Below, piece by piece: positions 17,471-25,213 of a DNA stretch of 64,000 bases; the first letter of the stretch is position 1, and each line of letters opens with the position of its first letter. The notes under the pieces were generated by a model. It had not been told where the DNA came from and made no database searches. It worked only from the letters and a program-made list of their open reading frames with translations. This DNA comes from Pseudomonas solani (GTDB lineage Bacteria; Pseudomonadota; Gammaproteobacteria; Pseudomonadales; Pseudomonadaceae): assembly GCF_026072635.1 (NCBI RefSeq), contig NZ_AP023081.1:1196001-1260000 (forward strand), given 5' to 3'. The translations under genes were made by a program, and so were the position numbers.

Positions 17471-17683
17471 GGGCATCTCTAAAAACGTAGGCGAGGCAGT
17501 CAGCGCAAGGCGCAACGACCAAAGGGAGTAACAGCCGAAGGCTGGCCCGAAGGGCGCGCATCAGCGCGTCAAACAGGCGAGAAAGCGCAGTTTACGTGCG
17601 GTAAATGAGCATTTTGATCGGACTCGCGCACGAGCCTGTTTTTAACGCCGCGATGACAACGCAGGTAGTTTTTAGAGGTGCCC
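17471..17683. mobile_element. MITE-like element with 16-base terminal inverted repeats
   Basis: 213 bases bounded by GGGCATCTCTAAAAAC on the left and, read in reverse complement, GGGCACCTCTAAAAAC on the right (15 of 16 identical). There is no coding capacity. Internal sequence contains further short palindromes such as the CGCGCATCAGCGCG stretch. The right end stops one base before the stop codon of the adjoining dihydroorotase gene. No target-site duplication was convincingly identified. Confidence 0.7.
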
Positions 17684-17684
17684 T

Positions 17685-19025
17685 TCAACGCCGGCGAAAA
17701 CGCAGGGGCAACCCCTGGCAGTCCTCCCCGAAGCGCCCCTGGTGCCAGCCCAGTTGGCCCGACACCAGCGTGGTGCGCACCGCGTGGCGGAAGGTGCGGC
17801 CCTGGAACGGCGTCCAGCCACATTGCGCGTGGATCGGGTCCGCCTCCACCGGCCGGGGCTCGGCCAGGCGCTCCACCAACACCAGGTCCGCCCAGTAGCC
17901 CTCGCGCAGGTAACCGCGCTGCTCGATGGAGAAGCGCTCCGCCACCGCGTGGCTGGTCTTGTGCACCAGCAGCGTCAGCGGCAGCAGCCCGTCGGCCACC
18001 AGCTCCAGCAGCGCCGGCAGGCTGTGCTGCACCAGCGGCAAGCCGGCGGGCGCCTGGGCGTAGGGCCGGGCCTTCTCCTCCCGGGTATGGGGCGCGTGGT
18101 CGCTGCCGATCACGTCCAGACGCCCGTCCAGCAAGGCCCGGCGCAGGGCATCGCGGTCGGATGGTGTCTTGATCGCCGGGTTGCACTTGATCAGGTGGCC
18201 CAGGCGCGGGTAGTCGCGGTCATCGAACAGCAGGTGGTGCACGCACACCTCGGCGGTGATGCGCTTGCCCGGCAGCGGCCCGGGGGTGAACAACTTCAGC
18301 TCCCGCGCGGTGGTGATGTGCAGCACATGCAGATTGGTGTCGAAACGACGGGCCAGCGCCACCGCCCGGCTGGAGGAGCGGTAGCAGGCCTCCGCATCGC
18401 GGATCAGCGGGTGCGCCTCGGGCGGGATGGCCTCGCCGTAGCCGGCCGCCCATTGCGCCTCGCGCTCGCGGATGCGCGGCGTGTCTTCACAGTGGGCCAG
18501 CAGCAGCGTCGGGCAATCGCGGAACAACCGCTCCAGGGAGGCCTCGTCGTCCACCAGCAGGTTGCCGGTGGAGGCGCCCATGAACACCTTCACCCCCGCC
18601 ACCCGCTCCGGGTCGAGCCGGGCCACGGTGTCGAGATTGTCCCGGCTCACGCCGATGTGAAAGCCGTAGTTCACCAAGGAACAGGCCGCCGCGCGGCGCT
18701 CCTTCGCCACCAACGCCTCCAGGTCCAGGGTCGGCGGCTGGGTGTTGGGCATGTCCATCACGCTGGTCACGCCCCCGGCCAGCGCCGCGCGGGACTCGCT
18801 GAGGAAGGTGCCCTTGTGGGGCGCGCCCGGGTCACGGAAATGCACCTGGTCATCGATCATCCCCGGTAGCAGGTACTGGCCCTTGGCGTCGATCACGCAC
18901 ATATCCGGGCGGGCGCTGATGCTGCGGTCGATGCGCTCGATACGGCCGTTGTGCACCAGCAGGTCGGCCTCCCATTCGCAGCCTTCATTGACCAGGCGGG
19001 CATTGCGGATCAGCAGGTTGTGCAT
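17685..19025 (-). CDS. pyrC: Dihydroorotase, Zur-operon paralogue
   Basis: 446 residues. Dihydroorotase closes carbamoyl-aspartate to dihydroorotate in pyrimidine synthesis. The metal-site strand reads DDQVHFRDPG: the first His of the usual HxH is Gln, as in one dihydroorotase subfamily. The carboxylated-lysine segment GVKVFMGASTGN, LLAHCEDT, LHVLHITTA and the DVIGSDHAPHT motif are present. It is last in the Zur-box operon, which fits a spare enzyme for low zinc like PyrC2 of P. aeruginosa. The C-terminus (LRFRRR) abuts the MITE-like element and may have been altered by it. Confidence 0.88.
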   Translation of the reverse strand: MHNLLIRNARLVNEGCEWEADLLVHNGRIERIDRSISARPDMCVIDAKGQYLLPGMIDDQVHFRDPGAPHKGTFLSESRAALAGGVTSVMDMPNTQPPTLDLEALVAKERRAAACSLVNYGFHIGVSRDNLDTVARLDPERVAGVKVFMGASTGNLLVDDEASLERLFRDCPTLLLAHCEDTPRIREREAQWAAGYGEAIPPEAHPLIRDAEACYRSSSRAVALARRFDTNLHVLHITTARELKLFTPGPLPGKRITAEVCVHHLLFDDRDYPRLGHLIKCNPAIKTPSDRDALRRALLDGRLDVIGSDHAPHTREEKARPYAQAPAGLPLVQHSLPALLELVADGLLPLTLLVHKTSHAVAERFSIEQRGYLREGYWADLVLVERLAEPRPVEADPIHAQCGWTPFQGRTFRHAVRTTLVSGQLGWHQGRFGEDCQGLPLRFRRR

Positions 19026-19027
19026 GG

Positions 19028-19588
19028 CTAGAACTCGTTCTGCAGGGCCTTGTAGCCGCGCACCAGATCGATGTTGGTGCGCGCCACATCTTCGGAGAAT
19101 TCGGCGGCGGAGACGCTCACCCGGGGCAGGCTGTCCAGATCGGTCTTCGGCCCGATGCGCTGGGTCGAGGTCACGTGGAAGCCCGGGGGCAGGTCGCAGC
19201 CGTCCACCACCGCGTTGTGTCGCACCACGCAGCCATCGCCCACGGTGCAGTTGAACAGCACGCTGTTGAAGCCGATGAACACCCGGTCCCCCACCTGGCA
19301 GGGGCCGTGGATGATCGAGCGGTGGGCAATGGAGGTGTGGCTGCCGATGGTGACCGCCGCCCCGGACTTGGAGTGGATCACCACCCCGTCCTGGATGTTG
19401 GAGTTGGCGCCGATGACGATCGGCTGCATGTCGCCGCTCGCGTCCACCTCATCCGCGCGGATCACCGCATAGGGCCCGATGAACACGTTGTCCTGCACGA
19501 TCACCTTGCCGCAGAGGATGGCGGTCTTGTCCACATAGGCGGACTCGGCAATCACCGGCAGGTGGCCGGAAGGGTTCTTGCGGATCAT
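19028..19588 (-). CDS. Gamma-class carbonic anhydrase family protein
   Basis: 186 residues with a left-handed beta-helix of hexapeptide repeats. Three histidines, H72 (VVIHSKS), H89 and H94 (IAHRSIIHG), are placed as in gamma carbonic anhydrases, where they bind the metal. Gamma enzymes can work with iron or cobalt, so this could replace a zinc beta enzyme such as the one at 39699. The start overlaps hisI by 4 bases and the stop is 2 bases before the dihydroorotase start, placing it firmly in the Zur-regulated operon. Confidence 0.87.
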   Translation of the reverse strand: MIRKNPSGHLPVIAESAYVDKTAILCGKVIVQDNVFIGPYAVIRADEVDASGDMQPIVIGANSNIQDGVVIHSKSGAAVTIGSHTSIAHRSIIHGPCQVGDRVFIGFNSVLFNCTVGDGCVVRHNAVVDGCDLPPGFHVTSTQRIGPKTDLDSLPRVSVSAAEFSEDVARTNIDLVRGYKALQNEF

Positions 19589-20016
19589 GGATGGCCTCCC
19601 GCAGATGGCACCGGCACCGAGCTCATCACCCGCAGCCCAACGTCGGACAGTTGGTTGTAGAAACAGGAGCGACGGCCGGTGTGACAGGCCGGGCCGGCCT
19701 GGTCCACCTGCAGCAGCAGCGCATCGCCGTCGCAGTCCAGGTGGGCGCTGACCAGGCGCTGCACATGCCCGGAGGTGTCGCCCTTGCGCCACAGGCAACG
19801 CCGCGAGCGCGACCAGTAGCACGCCCGCCCCTCCTCCAAGGTGAGCCGCAGGGACTCGGGGTTCATCCACGCCAGCATCAGCACCTCGCCGCTGTCGTAC
19901 TGCTGCGCCACGGCGGCGATCAGCCCGTCGGCATTCCAGGGGATGGCCGCCATCACCTCCTCCAACGGTCGCGCGGTGCCGGCCGGGCTCCGCTCCAGTT
20001 GCAGCCAGAAGCTCAT
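19585..20016 (-). CDS. hisI: Phosphoribosyl-AMP cyclohydrolase, Zur-operon paralogue
   Basis: 143 residues. HisI opens the adenine ring of phosphoribosyl-AMP in histidine synthesis. All zinc ligands known for the family are kept (C95 in HLDCDGD, C111 in ACHTG and C118 in RSCFY), as are the Mg-binding aspartates D94, D96 and D98. It is therefore not obviously zinc-free; its benefit may be tighter binding or simply extra enzyme. It overlaps the substrate-binding protein gene by 4 bases. HisI copies in Zur regulons are known from comparative genomics. Confidence 0.9.
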   Translation of the reverse strand: MSFWLQLERSPAGTARPLEEVMAAIPWNADGLIAAVAQQYDSGEVLMLAWMNPESLRLTLEEGRACYWSRSRRCLWRKGDTSGHVQRLVSAHLDCDGDALLLQVDQAGPACHTGRRSCFYNQLSDVGLRVMSSVPVPSAGGHP

Positions 20017-20888
20017 GGCGCCAGCGCCTGCAGCAGCCGCTCGACGTTCTGCCGGTACATGCCGAGGTAAGTGCTGGCCGGGCCCTCGGCCGCCAGCGCA
20101 TCGGAATACAGCGTGCCGCCCACCCGCGCCCCGGCCTCCTCGGCGATCTGCTTCACCAGCCGCGCATCGCGGATGTTCTCCACGAAGATGGCGCGCACGC
20201 CCTCTGCCCGCAGTTGGCGGATCAGCCCCGCCACCTCGGCGGCGGAGGGCTCGGCGGCATCGCTCACGCCCTGGGCCGCGAGGAACTGCAGGCGCCACTC
20301 CTGGGCGAAGTAACCGAAGGCATCGTGGCTGGTCAGCACCCGGCGCCGCTCCGGCGGCAGCGCCATCAGGCGCGGGGCGATGCCCTGGCGCAGCGCCCCC
20401 AGGCGGCCCAGCCAAGAGTCCCGCCGCGCCTCGAAGGCCGCCGCGCGGGCCGGCACCAGCTGTGCCAGCGCCTGGGTGATGTTGCGCGCGTAGATCTCCG
20501 CATTGCCCAGGCTCTGCCAGGCGTGGGGGTCCACCAGACGCTGGTCGTGCTCCAGCACCGTCATCGGCACCACGCCCTTGCTCGCGTCGATGCGCGTACC
20601 GCGCGCCTCGCCGTTGGCCAGCAGGCGCTCCAGCCAAGGCTCAAAGCCCAGCCCGTTGGCGATCACCAGGTCCGCCTCCAGCACCGCCCGCACCTGGGCC
20701 GGCGCCGGCTCAAAGACGTGGGCATCGGCATCCGCCCCCACCAGGTTGGTGAGCTGGATATCGTCCCCGCCGATCTCGCGGGTGATGTCCGCCAGGATGC
20801 TGAAGGTGGTCGCCACCCTAGCCTTCTCCGCAGCGGACAGTGAAACGGGCAGGCACAGCAACAGCACAACGCACAAGCGCATGAACAT
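20013..20888 (-). CDS. Metal ABC transporter substrate-binding protein (zinc, ZnuA/AztC-like)
   Basis: 291 residues with a signal peptide (cleavage near AAEKARVATTF, residue 20). Cluster A-I metal-binding residues are visible: H57 (ADAHVFEP), H122 (DPHAW), H188 (TSHDAFGYF) and D263 (YSDALA). The His-rich loop of classical ZnuA is absent, as in AztC-type proteins. It probably delivers zinc to the permease encoded just upstream. The ATG at 20888 has GGAG 5 bases before it; a second ATG two codons later is possible. Confidence 0.88.
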   Translation of the reverse strand: MFMRLCVVLLLCLPVSLSAAEKARVATTFSILADITREIGGDDIQLTNLVGADADAHVFEPAPAQVRAVLEADLVIANGLGFEPWLERLLANGEARGTRIDASKGVVPMTVLEHDQRLVDPHAWQSLGNAEIYARNITQALAQLVPARAAAFEARRDSWLGRLGALRQGIAPRLMALPPERRRVLTSHDAFGYFAQEWRLQFLAAQGVSDAAEPSAAEVAGLIRQLRAEGVRAIFVENIRDARLVKQIAEEAGARVGGTLYSDALAAEGPASTYLGMYRQNVERLLQALAP

Positions 20889-20899
20889 GCGGGGGCTCC

Positions 20900-21760
20900 T
20901 CAACAGGGCACGGGAAGGGGCGCGCGTCGCAGCAAGCCGTGGACCGGCCCGACGAACACCGAAATCAGGTAGGCGAGCCCCGCCAGCAACACGATGCAGG
21001 GGCCGCTGGGCAGGTTGGCGTGGAACGACAGCAACAGCCCCAGCCACACGCAGCTCGCGCCGATGCCCGCCGCCGTCAGCAGCAGCACCGGCAGGCGCCG
21101 GCTCCAGAAGCGCGCGGCAGCGGCCGGCAGCATCATCAGCCCCACCACCATCAGCGCGCCGATGGCGTGGAAGCCGGTCACCAGGTTGAGCACCACCAGC
21201 GCCAGGAACAGCGCATAGGCCGGCGCCCCGAAGCGGCTCACCCCGCGCAGGAACACCGGGTCGAAGCTGTCCCACAGCAGCGGGCGGTAGATCAGCGCCA
21301 ACAGCGCCAGGCTGGTGCCGGCCACCGTCAGCATGCTGCGCAGCGTCTCGCCGTCCACCGCCAGGGCCGAGCCGAACAGCAGGTGCAACAAATCGATCCG
21401 GCGCCCGGCCAGCCCCAGCAACAGCACACCGCCCGCCAGGGAAATGGGGTAGATGGCCGCCAGGCTCGCATCCTCCCGCAGGCCGGTACGGCGGGTGATC
21501 CACGCGGCCAGCCCCGCCATCCCCAGCCCCGCCACCAGGCCGCCGAAGGTCAGCGCCGGCAGGCTCAGGCCGAAGAACCAGAACGCCAGCGCCGCACCGG
21601 GCAACACCCCATGGGAAATGGCATCACCGATCAGGCTCATGCGCCGCAGCATCAGGAACACCCCGAGCGGCCCCGCGCTGCACGCCAGCGCCACCCCGCC
21701 CAGCAGCGCCCGCTGCAAAAAGGCGAACTCCGCAAAGGGTTGCCAGAGCGCCGCGAGCAT
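20900..21760 (-). CDS. Metal ABC transporter permease (zinc, ZnuB/AztB-like)
   Basis: 286 residues with about eight membrane segments. The family signatures MLRRMSLIGDAISHGVLPG (near residue 37) and GALMVVGLMMLPAAAA (near residue 200) are present. It forms the membrane channel of the importer encoded by this operon. The ATG overlaps the stop of the ATPase gene in a TGATG arrangement, and 11 bases separate its end from the substrate-binding protein start. Confidence 0.9.
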   Translation of the reverse strand: MLAALWQPFAEFAFLQRALLGGVALACSAGPLGVFLMLRRMSLIGDAISHGVLPGAALAFWFFGLSLPALTFGGLVAGLGMAGLAAWITRRTGLREDASLAAIYPISLAGGVLLLGLAGRRIDLLHLLFGSALAVDGETLRSMLTVAGTSLALLALIYRPLLWDSFDPVFLRGVSRFGAPAYALFLALVVLNLVTGFHAIGALMVVGLMMLPAAAARFWSRRLPVLLLTAAGIGASCVWLGLLLSFHANLPSGPCIVLLAGLAYLISVFVGPVHGLLRRAPLPVPC

Positions 21761-22428
21761 CAGGCCACCCGCTGGCTGGCCGACGCCGGCAGCAGCACCC
21801 GGCTGGCGCCATGACGGCAGCCGTCGGCGCGGATCAGCAGGCAGCGCGGCAGGCGCTCGCGTACCGCCTCCAGGTCATGGCAGACCACCAGTTGCGTGCG
21901 CCCCTCCCGCTGCCAGCGGGCGATGCGCTGCCAGAGAATCGCCTGGCCCTCCGCGTCCAGCGCCGCGTCGGGCTCGTCCAGCAACAGCAGCGGCGCGTCC
22001 ATCAGCTCCAGCCGCGCCAGCAAGGCCCGCTGCAACTCCCCGCCGGAAAGCGCCAGCAGCGGCTGGTCGGCCAGCGCCTCCAGCTGCCAATCCGCCAGGG
22101 CCGCCTTGCAGCGCCGACGCCGCTCCGCCCGGCTCAAGCGGCTGCGCCACAAGCCCGCCATCGCCAGCTCCCCCGGGCTGAGGGGGAACTGCCGGTCCAG
22201 TGCCTGTTGCTGCTGCAAAAAGCCCACCGCCCCCCGGCCCGCCGCCCCGACGCTCACCCGCCCGGCCAAAGGGCGCTGCAAACCGGCGATCACCCGCAGC
22301 AGGCTGCTCTTGCCGCACCCGTTGCGCCCCACCACCGCCGTGAGGCTGCCGGCCGGCAACGCCAGGGAAAGCGGCGGCGCCAACGGCCGCGCAGGCGGCC
22401 CCCATTGCAAGGCATCGAACTGAAGCAT
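21760..22428 (-). CDS. Metal ABC transporter ATP-binding protein (zinc, ZnuC/AztA-like)
   Basis: 222 residues from the ATG at 22428, the first gene after the Zur box. Walker A is VVGRNGCGKSSLL (about residues 31-43), the signature is LALSGGELQRALLARLEL, and Walker B is LLLLDEPDAALD with the H-loop VVCHD. An in-frame ATG at 22494 would overlap the Zur box and is rejected. It powers the importer whose permease and binding protein follow. Confidence 0.9.
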   Translation of the reverse strand: MLQFDALQWGPPARPLAPPLSLALPAGSLTAVVGRNGCGKSSLLRVIAGLQRPLAGRVSVGAAGRGAVGFLQQQQALDRQFPLSPGELAMAGLWRSRLSRAERRRRCKAALADWQLEALADQPLLALSGGELQRALLARLELMDAPLLLLDEPDAALDAEGQAILWQRIARWQREGRTQLVVCHDLEAVRERLPRCLLIRADGCRHGASRVLLPASASQRVA

Positions 22429-22470
22429 CGTCAGGTCCAGGGCGTGGGAGAAAGGGCTGAAGGAAACCGC

Positions 22471-22491
22471 AAATGTTATAAAGTAACATTT
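22471..22491 (-). promoter_or_regulatory. Zur box controlling the zinc-import/spare-enzyme operon
   Basis: A 21-base palindrome: arm AAATGTTA, centre TAAAG, arm TAACATTT. It matches the gammaproteobacterial Zur operator (GTTATA-x-x-x-TAAC type). It lies 43 bases before the ATPase start on the minus strand, where binding of Zn-Zur would block the promoter. The identity of the genes downstream strongly supports this reading. Confidence 0.88.
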
Positions 22492-22606
22492 CACGCTTCA
22501 CAACCCATTTCCCCACACACGCCCCCTCCCCTTTTCCAACCCGAACGCCAACCGGCACCCACCGCTAAGCGGTTGATCGCCCTTCGAAAAATTCTGAAAA
22601 GTGGGG

Positions 22607-22635
22607 TTGACAGAGGCAGGAAGCGAGAGAATAAT
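22607..22635 (+). promoter_or_regulatory. Promoter of tRNA-Met
   Basis: TTGACA at 22607-22612, a 17-base spacer and AATAAT at 22630-22635, followed by a GCGCGCC discriminator. The GC-rich discriminator is typical of stable-RNA promoters under stringent control. Confidence 0.75.
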
Positions 22636-22647
22636 GCGCGCCACGTT

Positions 22648-22724
22648 GGCTACGTAGCTCAGCTGGTTAGAGCATAGCATTCATAATGCTGGGGTCCGGG
22701 GTTCAAGTCCCTGCGTAGCCACCA
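22648..22724 (+). tRNA. tRNA-Met (CAT), elongator
   Basis: 77 bases including CCA. Acceptor arm GGCTACG/CGTAGCC pairs exactly, the D arm is AGCTCAGCTGGTTAGAGC, and the anticodon loop TTCATAA carries CAT. The exact first acceptor pair and loop pattern indicate the elongator rather than the initiator. The 3' half is the attachment site of the accessory region that follows. Confidence 0.96.
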
Positions 22725-22740
22725 TACAAAACAAAGGGTT
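22679..22740. repeat. Left attachment-site repeat (attL), 3' end of tRNA-Met
   Basis: These 62 bases, from the anticodon loop through the CCA and 16 bases beyond, recur at 29956-30018 in the same orientation. The last 33 bases are identical in the two copies; about four differences lie in the tRNA body. This is the pattern left by integration at a tRNA 3' end. Confidence 0.85.
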
Positions 22741-22760
22741 AGCTTCGGCTAACCCTTTGT
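22731..22760 (+). terminator. Terminator of tRNA-Met
   Basis: ACAAAGGGTTAGC-TTCG-GCTAACCCTTTGT, a perfect 13-base-pair stem with a TTCG loop directly after the tRNA. Confidence 0.85.
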
Positions 22761-22865
22761 GCTTTCTGGGGTGTTCATTTCATGACGCTCCACTGCCTGC
22801 CTCCCTGTATCACGCCCTCCACCTGATTGGCTGCGCCACCCTTCCCTGGCTTCCCGCTCGGACAC

Positions 22866-23186
22866 TCACCTCCCGTCAACAGCACCGCCTGTTGAATCCC
22901 GTGGCCACATGGCCCGAATCGTGCGGATGGTGGAAAGGAAGACCTCGCTGGGAAAGCGCTCACGGCAATGACCATCGATGGTCATGAAGAACGCTTCCTC
23001 ATACACGCCCGCCATGGGCAGGACCACGCCGACGATGTGCTTGCAGCACCAGGTCGGCGCCTCGCTGTCATCCCACACCAGCTCGACGAGCACCGTCTTG
23101 CCGATGTAGCCGATAGCTACGTCCGCATCGAATTCCACCTGGCCAGTGGACAGATCAGCCCGGCCCTTACCGAAGCAGAGCAGCAA
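22866..23186 (-). CDS. Small hypothetical protein
   Basis: Up to 106 residues, not recognised. The C-terminal half (WCCKHIVGVVLPMAGVYEEA, then MTIDGHCRERFPSEVFLSTI) looks like a folded domain rather than random translation. The N-terminal boundary is uncertain: the frame opens with a non-ATG codon and no clear ribosome-binding site was seen. It is just inside the left attachment repeat, so it belongs to accessory DNA. Confidence 0.4.
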   Translation of the reverse strand: MLLCFGKGRADLSTGQVEFDADVAIGYIGKTVLVELVWDDSEAPTWCCKHIVGVVLPMAGVYEEAFFMTIDGHCRERFPSEVFLSTIRTIRAMWPRDSTGGAVDGR

Positions 23187-23253
23187 TCGGCAGGACCCGA
23201 GTCGGGTAGCAGGTAAGGGCAGGAGTGGGGTGGCGGAGATTTAGGCGAGCGGG

Positions 23254-23447
23254 ATGATCAAAAAAGTGAGCATCAAGGAAGAGCGGGTCAGATCACTTGC
23301 TTCGATCGTTGGTATGGATCGCTTGGTCCGTGAGACGCCAATAGATGGCACACCGTGCTCTACAACAAAGACATACGGATCCGCATCGTTGAGGTAGAAG
23401 AGCTCAGCAGGCCCTTCCCTGCCTATCGCTGGTGGTTGATCAGTTGA
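23254..23447 (+). pseudogene. Frameshifted copy of a small phage-type regulator
   Basis: The first frame from the ATG at 23254 reads MIKKVSIKEERVRSLASIVG and onward to about 23335. The shifted frame then reads ANRWHTVLYNKDIRIRIVEV and ends FPAYRWWLIS at 23447. The second half matches the tandem regulators at 31094 and 31341 (shared R-W-x-N-I, E-(V/E)-x-x-L-x-x-x-(Y/F)-P-x-(Y/F) and WWLI motifs). The total of 194 bases is one short of a whole number of codons, so a one-base deletion near GTGAGACGCC explains it. Confidence 0.6.
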
Positions 23448-23715
23448 GAGGTAGCGCCAGAGATAGAACAGACCAGTCCTGAATACGATGAGGCTTAACG
23501 AAACTTGCCCACTCCAGACGCGGAATAGCGATCACTGAAATAGCAGCAAAACGTTGGTTCGCCCGCAGGAAAGAAAAGTAAAGTTGCAATCCTTACACCT
23601 CAGCCAATCTGACAGCCTGGCCAGCGATTTCCTCACTAAAACCACTAGACACTCCATTTAAGAGCCCTCGCGAGGAGAGTATCTGTGGATGTGTCTGAGA
23701 GAGAGGAGGCGCGCC

Positions 23716-23967
23716 ATGCAGCTGCGCATCGAAGCCAGGCAAGAGGAAGACGTGATTACGTTGACGCTTTGGGGTGGGGTGAGTGAGGAGGAGCTTTTGG
23801 AGCTTCTGCGATCTGAAGGAATTGAGATAACCATTGGCCCTATTAAAGCGGGTACTGCGAAGATTGAGATTCGAGCACCGAAGCGTATGCTTATGCTTAT
23901 GCTTATGCTTATGCTTATGCTTATGCTTATGCTTATGCTTATAGAGAAAATCAAAAAACCAATCTAG
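23716..23967 (+). CDS. RsmN/CsrA-like protein with Met-Leu repeat tract
   Basis: 83 residues from the ATG at 23716, which has a strong AGGAGG six bases upstream. The core (VITLTLW, EEELLELLRSEGIEITI, AGTAKIEIRAPKR) follows the pattern of RsmN, the CsrA-family RNA-binding protein of Pseudomonas that has a helix inserted between the first strands. After APKR, nine Met-Leu pairs are encoded by a hexanucleotide repeat, then IEKIKKPI. The Arg that contacts GGA in CsrA/RsmN (Arg44 in CsrA, next to an acidic residue in the last strand) is not found at the expected place. It is an accessory copy, not the core rsmN. RNA binding is uncertain. Confidence 0.65.
   Translation: MQLRIEARQEEDVITLTLWGGVSEEELLELLRSEGIEITIGPIKAGTAKIEIRAPKRMLMLMLMLMLMLMLMLMLIEKIKKPI
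23886..23942. repeat. Hexanucleotide tandem repeat (TATGCT, about 9.5 copies)
   Basis: A perfect 57-base array with period 6 inside the RsmN-like gene. Changes in copy number would keep the frame and change the length of the Met-Leu tract. Confidence 0.97.
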
Positions 23968-24071
23968 GAAAACAAGAAACATTAAAAGCAGCTGAGATTA
24001 AAACTTAGCACAAAAACAGCATCACACTAACAAACAACCATCAGAATACTTAATACCACCTATATTTCCCC

Positions 24072-25142
24072 TTAAGTAACTTCCCAAGGAGGCAATAAAA
24101 CATCATCAAGTGCAGTAGCATTTCCTAACCCTGTTATAAATGACTCAGGAGACTCAACATCATAGATTCTCTTCACCGTCTCCAAACGAGCCTTCAAACG
24201 AGTGCCATCCAAATGCTTACATGCGATTAATCTCCCAACCCTACCCATTGCGCGATTGTAGAGCGGCTCAAGTAATGCCCAAGGCTCACCAGCATGAACT
24301 AGTAGTTCAATTTTCTTAATAGAGGATCGGATTTTATTGCGTTCCTTCTGACTCACACTAGGTTTTTCGAAATTAAATACGGATAAACCAGTCACTGTAA
24401 GCGGCTCAAATCCTCCTGCTGCCCTCATAACTGCCTGCCCCCTTCGCCTCACATGTAACTTACTCCTCTTCTGACGACACCCCTTTGCCGCAAGCATATT
24501 TACGACATCAGATATCACAAGACTAACATCACTATCAGGGAACTCCCCTCTTGCAGAGATGGTTATATCATCCGCAAATCTTGAGTACTTTAGCCCTCTA
24601 GCAGTCAGCCTATCCACCACCAGACACTCAACATCCCAGAACACTAAATTCGCCAAATAACTACTAGTGCATGCCCCTTGGGGAACACATCCTTTAAGAG
24701 TTGTTAACTTGGCAAGCACCGCTGACACTTCATTCTCAAATTTTAAGAATTCATTAAAAATTCGATAAACATGCGAGACAGTTATTGATGGAAAGAAATC
24801 CTCAATATCCAAAAGAACTACTTTCTGCGCACCCAAATGAGCTTTTACATTACTGTAAATACTACGAGGAGAAGCTAAATCCTTTATCCCACCGTGCAAA
24901 TAACTGGGAAATATGACACGACTAAGAATTCTTCCAATTATCTTCTTCTGAATACGCTTCAGAGGTTCATGGGCATCATAAGTCTCACGCCTGCTACCAT
25001 TCTTCTTCTTTTGGGGAACAGATCTATACATATAGTTGGCAGCATTGGAAACTTTCAGAAGCAGGGCCTCAGGCTCACCGAGAGCTAATGCCAAAGCACG
25101 CATTGAGAAAATTGGTTTATTAGGGTAAATCGGAGTTTCCAT
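24072..25142 (-). CDS. Retron-type reverse transcriptase
   Basis: 356 residues. RT motifs in order: LLDIEDFFPSI (catalytic D112), VPQGACTSSYLANL (about 153-166), YSRFADDITIS with catalytic D191 and D192, and the retron-specific VTGL at 250-253. A region-X-like N-x-x-x-H (N98 to H102) precedes the first motif. The length fits stand-alone retron RTs, with no maturase or extra nuclease domain. Such enzymes make multicopy single-stranded DNA from an adjacent RNA and take part in phage defence. Codon use is AT-rich unlike the core genes. On the same strand upstream lie a 77-residue ORF and a structured segment that may be the msr-msd RNA. Confidence 0.88.
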   Translation of the reverse strand: METPIYPNKPIFSMRALALALGEPEALLLKVSNAANYMYRSVPQKKKNGSRRETYDAHEPLKRIQKKIIGRILSRVIFPSYLHGGIKDLASPRSIYSNVKAHLGAQKVVLLDIEDFFPSITVSHVYRIFNEFLKFENEVSAVLAKLTTLKGCVPQGACTSSYLANLVFWDVECLVVDRLTARGLKYSRFADDITISARGEFPDSDVSLVISDVVNMLAAKGCRQKRSKLHVRRRGQAVMRAAGGFEPLTVTGLSVFNFEKPSVSQKERNKIRSSIKKIELLVHAGEPWALLEPLYNRAMGRVGRLIACKHLDGTRLKARLETVKRIYDVESPESFITGLGNATALDDVLLPPWEVT

Positions 25143-25159
25143 GACATCACCCCAAAAGC

Positions 25160-25186
25160 AAAAGGGCTGAAAAATCAGCCCTTTTT
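25160..25186 (-). terminator. Hairpin terminator or attenuator between the 77-residue gene and the RT gene
   Basis: AAAGGGCTGA-AAAA-TCAGCCCTTT, a perfect 10-base-pair stem with T runs on both sides. It lies 17 bases before the RT start, inside the apparent transcript, so RT expression may depend on read-through. Confidence 0.7.
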
Positions 25187-25213
25187 ATGATTCGAAAGAT
25201 GTAGTTTGTTGCA

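Noticed and set aside
23886..23942. CRISPR array
   Set aside because: Short contiguous hexamer repeat with no spacers; no cas genes in the window.
23593..23982. Minus-strand ORF with a Lys-His repeat
   Set aside because: It is the reverse reading of the hexanucleotide array; the plus-strand frame has a strong ribosome-binding site and similarity to RsmN.
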